A stretch of 64,000 bases of DNA from Sphingomonadaceae bacterium 3R27C6 (GTDB taxonomy: Bacteria; Pseudomonadota; Alphaproteobacteria; Sphingomonadales; Sphingomonadaceae). The stretch spans positions 186,001 to 250,000 of the forward strand of contig SCNS01000001.1 of assembly GCA_005503215.1 (NCBI GenBank). Direction: 5' to 3'. The notes under the pieces were generated by a model, which worked only from the letters and a program-made list of their open reading frames with translations, was not told where the DNA came from and did not search any database. Positions 60,413-64,000 of the stretch are shown here, in pieces. The position numbers and the translations under genes were made by a program. The stretch's first letter is position 1, and the number at the start of each line of letters is the position of its first letter.

Positions 60413-61777
60413 ATGCGCCACGCCCTGACCGCCGCCTTGCTGACAACGTCGATGTTCAGCCTGCCGGCCACCGCCCACGCCCAGGCGATGACGGCCGAGG
60501 AAGCGGCGCAGCTGCGCGCCGAACTCGCGGCGCTGAAGGCGAAGGTGCAGACGCTCGAAACGCGGCTCGATACCGCGACCCCACAGCCGGCGCCCGCACC
60601 GGCTCCGGTGCCCACGCCCGCGCCGCCTTCGGTCACCGCGAAGCCCGCGACCGAGATCAGCTGGAAGGGCGCGCCCGAGATCAAGACCGCCGACGGCTGG
60701 AGCTTCAAGCCGCGCGGGCGCGTCCAGCTCGACGTCGCGGGCATCGACGCGCCGGCAGGCGTGACGGGCATCCGCGGCGGCACCGTGACCGAGTTCCGCC
60801 GTATCTACCTCGGCGTCGACGGTAAAATCCCGGGTGGCTTTTCGTACCGCGTCGAGGCCGACCTCGCGAACAGTGAGGTCGAACTGACCGATATTTACCT
60901 AGCCTATGGCACCGGGCCGCTGTCGATCACCGCGGGCCAGGTCAAGCCTTTCTGGTCGCTCGACGACATGACGAGCGATCTGTTCACCAGCTTCACCGAG
61001 CGCGCCGCCTTTATCCAGGCATTCGGTTTCGAACGCCGCGTCGGCCTGTCGGCGCAATATAGAGGCAAGGCGCTGCTGCTGCAGGGCGGGGTGTTCAGCG
61101 ACAATGCCGCCGACCTCACCGACAGCAACCACAGCCTCAGCGTCGATGGCCGCGTCGTGTTCATGCCGAAGCTTGGCAACGCACAGCTTCACCTTGCCGC
61201 ATCGGGCCATTACCGCGACCCGGGCGACCCCGCGGCGACGAACCGCTACCGCGCGCGTCCTTTCGTCCACACGACCGACGTGCGGCTGGTCGACACCGGG
61301 CTGATCGACATATCGAGCGAGCGCGGCCTCGGCCTCGAAGGCGCGGTGATCGCCGGGCCGTTCCACGCCGCGGGTGAAGCCTATTGGCAGAGCGTCAAGC
61401 GCAGCACCGCCGCCGCCGACCCGACCTTCTTCGGCGGCTATGCCGAGGTTGGCATGGTGCTGACGGGCGGCGACGCGCGGGGGTACAGGGATGGCGCGTT
61501 CGATCGCCTCAAGCCATCGAAGCCAATCACCGCCGGCGGGATCGGCGCGATCGAGGTCAATGCGCGCTATGACTATCTCGACCTCAATGACGCGGGCGTA
61601 CGCGGCGGGCAGCAAAAGACGGCGCTGATCGGGCTCGCCTGGGCGCCGATCGACTATGTCCGGATCACCGCCAACTACGGCAAAGTCTGGCTCGACGATG
61701 CGCGCGTCGCCACCGCGACGGGCGACCGCAGCTATTCGGCCGACACGTTCGGGTTGCGCACGCAGATCGATTTCTGA
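60413..61777 (+). CDS. Phosphate-selective porin, OprO/OprP family
   Basis: A 454-residue outer-membrane protein. A signal peptide (ending ATAHAQAM) is followed by a coiled-coil segment (EEAAQLRAELAALKAKVQTLE) and a Pro/Ala linker. The beta-barrel then follows (GRVQLDVAG, YLGVDGKIPGGFSYRVEADL, ending in LRTQIDF). The family forms anion channels with preference for phosphate or polyphosphate. The ATG at 60413 is the chosen start, as it opens the signal peptide. A Pho box lies upstream, which supports phosphate-starvation control. Confidence 0.87.
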   Translation: MRHALTAALLTTSMFSLPATAHAQAMTAEEAAQLRAELAALKAKVQTLETRLDTATPQPAPAPAPVPTPAPPSVTAKPATEISWKGAPEIKTADGWSFKPRGRVQLDVAGIDAPAGVTGIRGGTVTEFRRIYLGVDGKIPGGFSYRVEADLANSEVELTDIYLAYGTGPLSITAGQVKPFWSLDDMTSDLFTSFTERAAFIQAFGFERRVGLSAQYRGKALLLQGGVFSDNAADLTDSNHSLSVDGRVVFMPKLGNAQLHLAASGHYRDPGDPAATNRYRARPFVHTTDVRLVDTGLIDISSERGLGLEGAVIAGPFHAAGEAYWQSVKRSTAAADPTFFGGYAEVGMVLTGGDARGYRDGAFDRLKPSKPITAGGIGAIEVNARYDYLDLNDAGVRGGQQKTALIGLAWAPIDYVRITANYGKVWLDDARVATATGDRSYSADTFGLRTQIDF

Positions 61778-61799
61778 TCCGGGTGGATAGCTGCCAGTC

Positions 61800-62447
61800 C
61801 TATGGCGCGACGTAGGTCAAGGTCGACACATGGACCGCGCTGGCGACCGGCTTGCCCGAAAGGACGCGGTCGCCTTTGACCTCGTGTGTCGTCGACAGCA
61901 GGTAGCGGCCCTTGCCGCGCGCCGGGACGGCGACCACGCCCTTGTCGTCGGCGAGCGTCGACTTCGCCCACCGGTCGGGGTCGATGATCGTCAACTTGGC
62001 GCCGGGAAGCGGGCTGCCCTGCCAAAGGACCGCGAAGCTGTCACCGCCCGCGGTCAGCGGAACAATTTCCAGGTCGAGCGCATGGCGCGTCTCGGTGCGG
62101 CCCGCGCGGGCATGATAGACGACGCCCTTGAGCTTGCCGTCCTCGCCCGCCCAGGGTTCGAAGACATTGTCGTCGACCAGCCGGACATCGCCTGCGCCCG
62201 AAACCACGGCTTCGATATGGTTGGTGCGCCGCACGAGCGGAGCAGGGCGGTCGCGATTCCCGGCAAACAGTACCGGCGTTTTCAGTTTCGGGAATTCGGG
62301 ATCGCCGCTTTCGGGAACCGCTTCGGCTGGCTCGCCAAGATAGATGCGCGCCGGAGCGGCGCCGTCGCGTTCGATCCAGACCTCATGCGCCGCGGCGGGC
62401 GAGGCGGTGGCGCTTATGGCCAGAAGCGGAGCGAGCCATTTTTTCAT
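61800..62447 (-). CDS. DUF4198-family periplasmic protein
   Basis: A 215-residue exported protein with signal peptide MKKWLAPLLAISATASPAAAH (cleavage after ~20) and beta-sandwich strands (ARIYLGEPAEAV, KLTIIDPDRWAKSTLADDKG, AVPARGKGRYLLSTTHEVKG; each shown in part). DUF4198 proteins are often linked to metal uptake or TonB systems. It converges on the porin gene. A weak Fur-like site lies upstream. Confidence 0.82.
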   Translation of the reverse strand: MKKWLAPLLAISATASPAAAHEVWIERDGAAPARIYLGEPAEAVPESGDPEFPKLKTPVLFAGNRDRPAPLVRRTNHIEAVVSGAGDVRLVDDNVFEPWAGEDGKLKGVVYHARAGRTETRHALDLEIVPLTAGGDSFAVLWQGSPLPGAKLTIIDPDRWAKSTLADDKGVVAVPARGKGRYLLSTTHEVKGDRVLSGKPVASAVHVSTLTYVAP

Positions 62448-62536
62448 GCCGGTTTCCTTTGCCGAATATATGTCAGGCGAGCTTGCCGCGCACAGGCGGC
62501 GAGCCCTGCCCGATCATTGGCAAGCTCGATGCTTTA

Positions 62537-62553
62537 TTGCAAACGATTATTAC
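62537..62553. promoter_or_regulatory. Weak Fur-like site upstream of the DUF4198 gene
   Basis: TTGCAAACGATTATTAC resembles half and centre of the Fur-type TTGCGAATGATT site, ~90 bp upstream of the DUF4198 start. The right half does not match well. Confidence 0.3.
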
Positions 62554-62745
62554 TAGCGAAAAGGGTGAAATCATTGTCCGGTACAAAGAGGCGGAGCGAC
62601 TATTTGTCGCGCCCGGTCCGCTTTGGGCGGGGAGCGGCCGTTGCCGAAGGGCGCGCGGCATCGCGGGGGGTGCGATTGCAAAAGTCGGTATCTTCTGACA
62701 CACTTAACATGCCCAAAAGATGGTAATTCAAAAAGGAGACACCGG

Positions 62746-63096
62746 ATGCGTGATTTTTCCTTTATATTGTCTTTGTTGCTCGCCGGATTGTTGGCGATTT
62801 TCGTGACAGGTGAAGCAAATTCTCGTGAAAAAGCGGGAATCAGGGAGGAATGTACCGACTTTGGTTTCAAAGAAGGTACGGATGCTTTCGCCAATTGCAT
62901 GTTGCAGCTCTCGCTGGAGCAGCGCCGCCATCAGCCTCCCGACCGCGCGGCCGTTCTTCGCCGATATAAAGATCTCAGCATGGCCCGGCGCGGCGATGAC
63001 CGGTATCCGGTATGCACTGCCGCGATGATGGACAACGAGCTCGACACGTCGGTCAACAAATGGGTCGGCCCAAATTGCCAGATGGCACCCGACTAA
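62746..63096 (+). CDS. Small secreted protein with C-x-GFKEGT-x-F-x-C motif
   Basis: A 116-residue protein with a signal peptide (ILSLLLAGLLAIFVTGEANS), then ECTDFGFKEGTDAFANCML. The C-[x]-GF-x-GT-x-F-x-C pattern recurs in many small proteobacterial proteins of unknown role. Two more cysteines lie in the C-terminal half (PVCTAAM, GPNCQM). AAAAGGAGA lies a few bases upstream of the ATG at 62746, a near-perfect ribosome site. The leader is AT-richer than average. Confidence 0.75.
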   Translation: MRDFSFILSLLLAGLLAIFVTGEANSREKAGIREECTDFGFKEGTDAFANCMLQLSLEQRRHQPPDRAAVLRRYKDLSMARRGDDRYPVCTAAMMDNELDTSVNKWVGPNCQMAPD

Positions 63097-63148
63097 GAAC
63101 CGGTCGCATCCGTAGCGTGCGGCCGCAGCTGTAAGTCCTGTCCGGCGA

Positions 63149-63478
63149 TCAGTGCGCCGTGCTGTTCGAAAAGCCGTTCATCACCACCACGCCGCATATG
63201 ATCAGCGCCATGCCCACCATGGCGGGCGTATCGAGCTTCTGGCCCTGAAACACCCACGCGATCGCCGCGATCAGGACGATCCCGACGCCGGACCAGATCG
63301 CGTAGGCGATTCCCGTGGGCAGGGTTCGCAGGGTCAGCGACAAGAAATAGAAGGCCACAATATATCCGCCGGCGGTAATCAGCGAGGGGACGAGCTTCGT
63401 GAAGCCTTCCGATTGTCTCATGAAGCTGGTCGCAACGACCTCTGCAACGATGGCGATGGCGAGATAGATATATTGCAT
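63149..63478 (-). CDS. SMR-family multidrug efflux transporter (EmrE/SugE-like)
   Basis: A 109-residue protein with four membrane helices. The membrane-embedded glutamate of the family is E13 (IVAEVVATS), and GIAYAIWSGVGIVLI is the family's third-helix segment. It exchanges protons for small cationic compounds. The ATG at 63478 is chosen for the helix start; the longer frame adds only a basic tail. It stands alone. Confidence 0.9.
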   Translation of the reverse strand: MQYIYLAIAIVAEVVATSFMRQSEGFTKLVPSLITAGGYIVAFYFLSLTLRTLPTGIAYAIWSGVGIVLIAAIAWVFQGQKLDTPAMVGMALIICGVVVMNGFSNSTAH

Positions 63479-63674
63479 GGCGATGCTCCGTCGTCGGTAG
63501 CGGCGGGGCGGCAACTGCAATTCCGCGCCACCTGCCGCAAAAGGCTGGTCGACGCCGTGGCGGAGAAGAACCCTTCGAGCGGGCGCAGGAGATACCAGCC
63601 TGCTACTCTATTCTCGGCACGCAGGACTTATCCGGCCTGATGGTGAGAATCAACCGGGCCGGCGCCGTCCGACG

Positions 63675-64000
63675 TCAGACGCTCTTGCCCGCATCCAGCG
63701 CATAACCGGCCGAGCGTACGGTGCGGATGATATCGCTCGTACCCGGCAGGTTGATCGCTTTCCGCAGCCGCCGGATATGGACGTCGACGGTGCGCAGTTC
63801 GATGTCGCTGTCCTGGCCCCAGACGCTGTCGAGCAATTGCCCGCGCGAGAAGACGCGGCCCGGATGCTCCATGAAATGGCGGAGCAGGCGGAATTCGGTC
63901 GGCCCCATCGCGACGATCTGGCTGTTGCGCACGACCTTGTGCGCGACCGAGTCGAGCTCGATGTCGGCATAGGTCAGCATCTCGCCGGCGAGCGCAGGGC
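63675..64000 (-). CDS. phoB: Phosphate regulon response regulator PhoB, C-terminal part
   Basis: The 3' part of a response regulator; the frame runs off the right end of the window (about 108 residues visible). It holds the winged-helix DNA-binding domain with PhoB-like TYADIELDSVAHKVVRN, MGPTEFRLLRHFMEHPG and IRRLRKAINLPG, ending AGYALDAGKSV. PhoB activates phosphate-starvation genes through Pho boxes, such as the one before the porin here. The receiver domain lies outside the window. Confidence 0.92.
   Translation of the reverse strand, partial: PALAGEMLTYADIELDSVAHKVVRNSQIVAMGPTEFRLLRHFMEHPGRVFSRGQLLDSVWGQDSDIELRTVDVHIRRLRKAINLPGTSDIIRTVRSAGYALDAGKSV

Noticed and set aside
62473..62703. 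Short minus-strand frame of 76 codons upstream of the DUF4198 gene
   Set aside because: It spans promoter-like AT-rich DNA and reads as Pro/Ser/Arg-rich random sequence.

Overview
The window is high-GC, gene-dense bacterial chromosome with conserved housekeeping blocks and no phage, IS or CRISPR. It looks like an alphaproteobacterium of the order Sphingomonadales, with a Sphingopyxis-like gene style (inference). The signs are a TonB-dependent receptor, ftsB between eno and pdhA, a pyruvate dehydrogenase E1-beta carrying its own lipoyl domain, an isolated NDUFS4-type complex I subunit, small DUF2794 and DUF4170 proteins, and many ATGA-coupled gene pairs.

Layout. 1-2.4 kb: the end of a TonB receptor and a low-GC secreted orphan. 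2.6-6.1 kb: acetylpolyamine-amidohydrolase/PaiB/lipase operon divergent from an AraC regulator. 6.1-14.2 kb: an Lrp-type regulator divergent from an eight-gene, almost fully overlapping operon (aromatic amino acid hydroxylase, kynA, kynB, kynU, nitrilase, gentisate-dioxygenase-like cupin, FAH-family hydrolase, maleate isomerase). 14.2-19.0 kb: a dicarboxylate symporter and a sulfonate-type ABC transporter with a TauD-like dioxygenase. 19.0-19.7 kb: the only long non-coding stretch. 19.7-26.8 kb: a double PilZ protein, a nitrobindin-like barrel, aguB-aguA and two peptidases. 26.8-35.3 kb: rpsD, chorismate mutase, three tandem tiny secreted paralogues, trmJ-nrdR, glyA-rpiB, cysteine desulfurase-ferredoxin and SRP RNA. 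35.4-40.7 kb: dnaX-ybaB, lon, hupB and tRNA-Val. 40.8-49.3 kb: a PepSY/two-component operon, GST with a second chorismate mutase, polyprenyl synthase, hrpB and the NDUFS4-like gene. 49.4-51.4 kb: a cluster of small envelope and coiled-coil proteins. 51.6-57.8 kb: eno, ftsB, pdhA, pdhB and cysE. 58.1-64.0 kb: membrane protein, SDR, a porin behind a Pho box, DUF4198, an SMR pump and the 3' part of phoB.

The most interesting system is the operon at 6772-14215. Read as one pathway, it fits oxidation of tryptophan through 5-hydroxytryptophan, 5-hydroxykynurenine and 5-hydroxyanthranilate. A gentisate-type cupin would open the ring to an amide of maleylpyruvate. The FAH hydrolase would release pyruvate and maleamate, the nitrilase-fold enzyme could remove the amide, and maleate isomerase would give fumarate. 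The hydroxylase has leucine where phenylalanine hydroxylases keep the tryptophan that excludes a tryptophan substrate, which supports this reading. The pathway is inferred from gene content and residues only; nothing here is biochemical proof.
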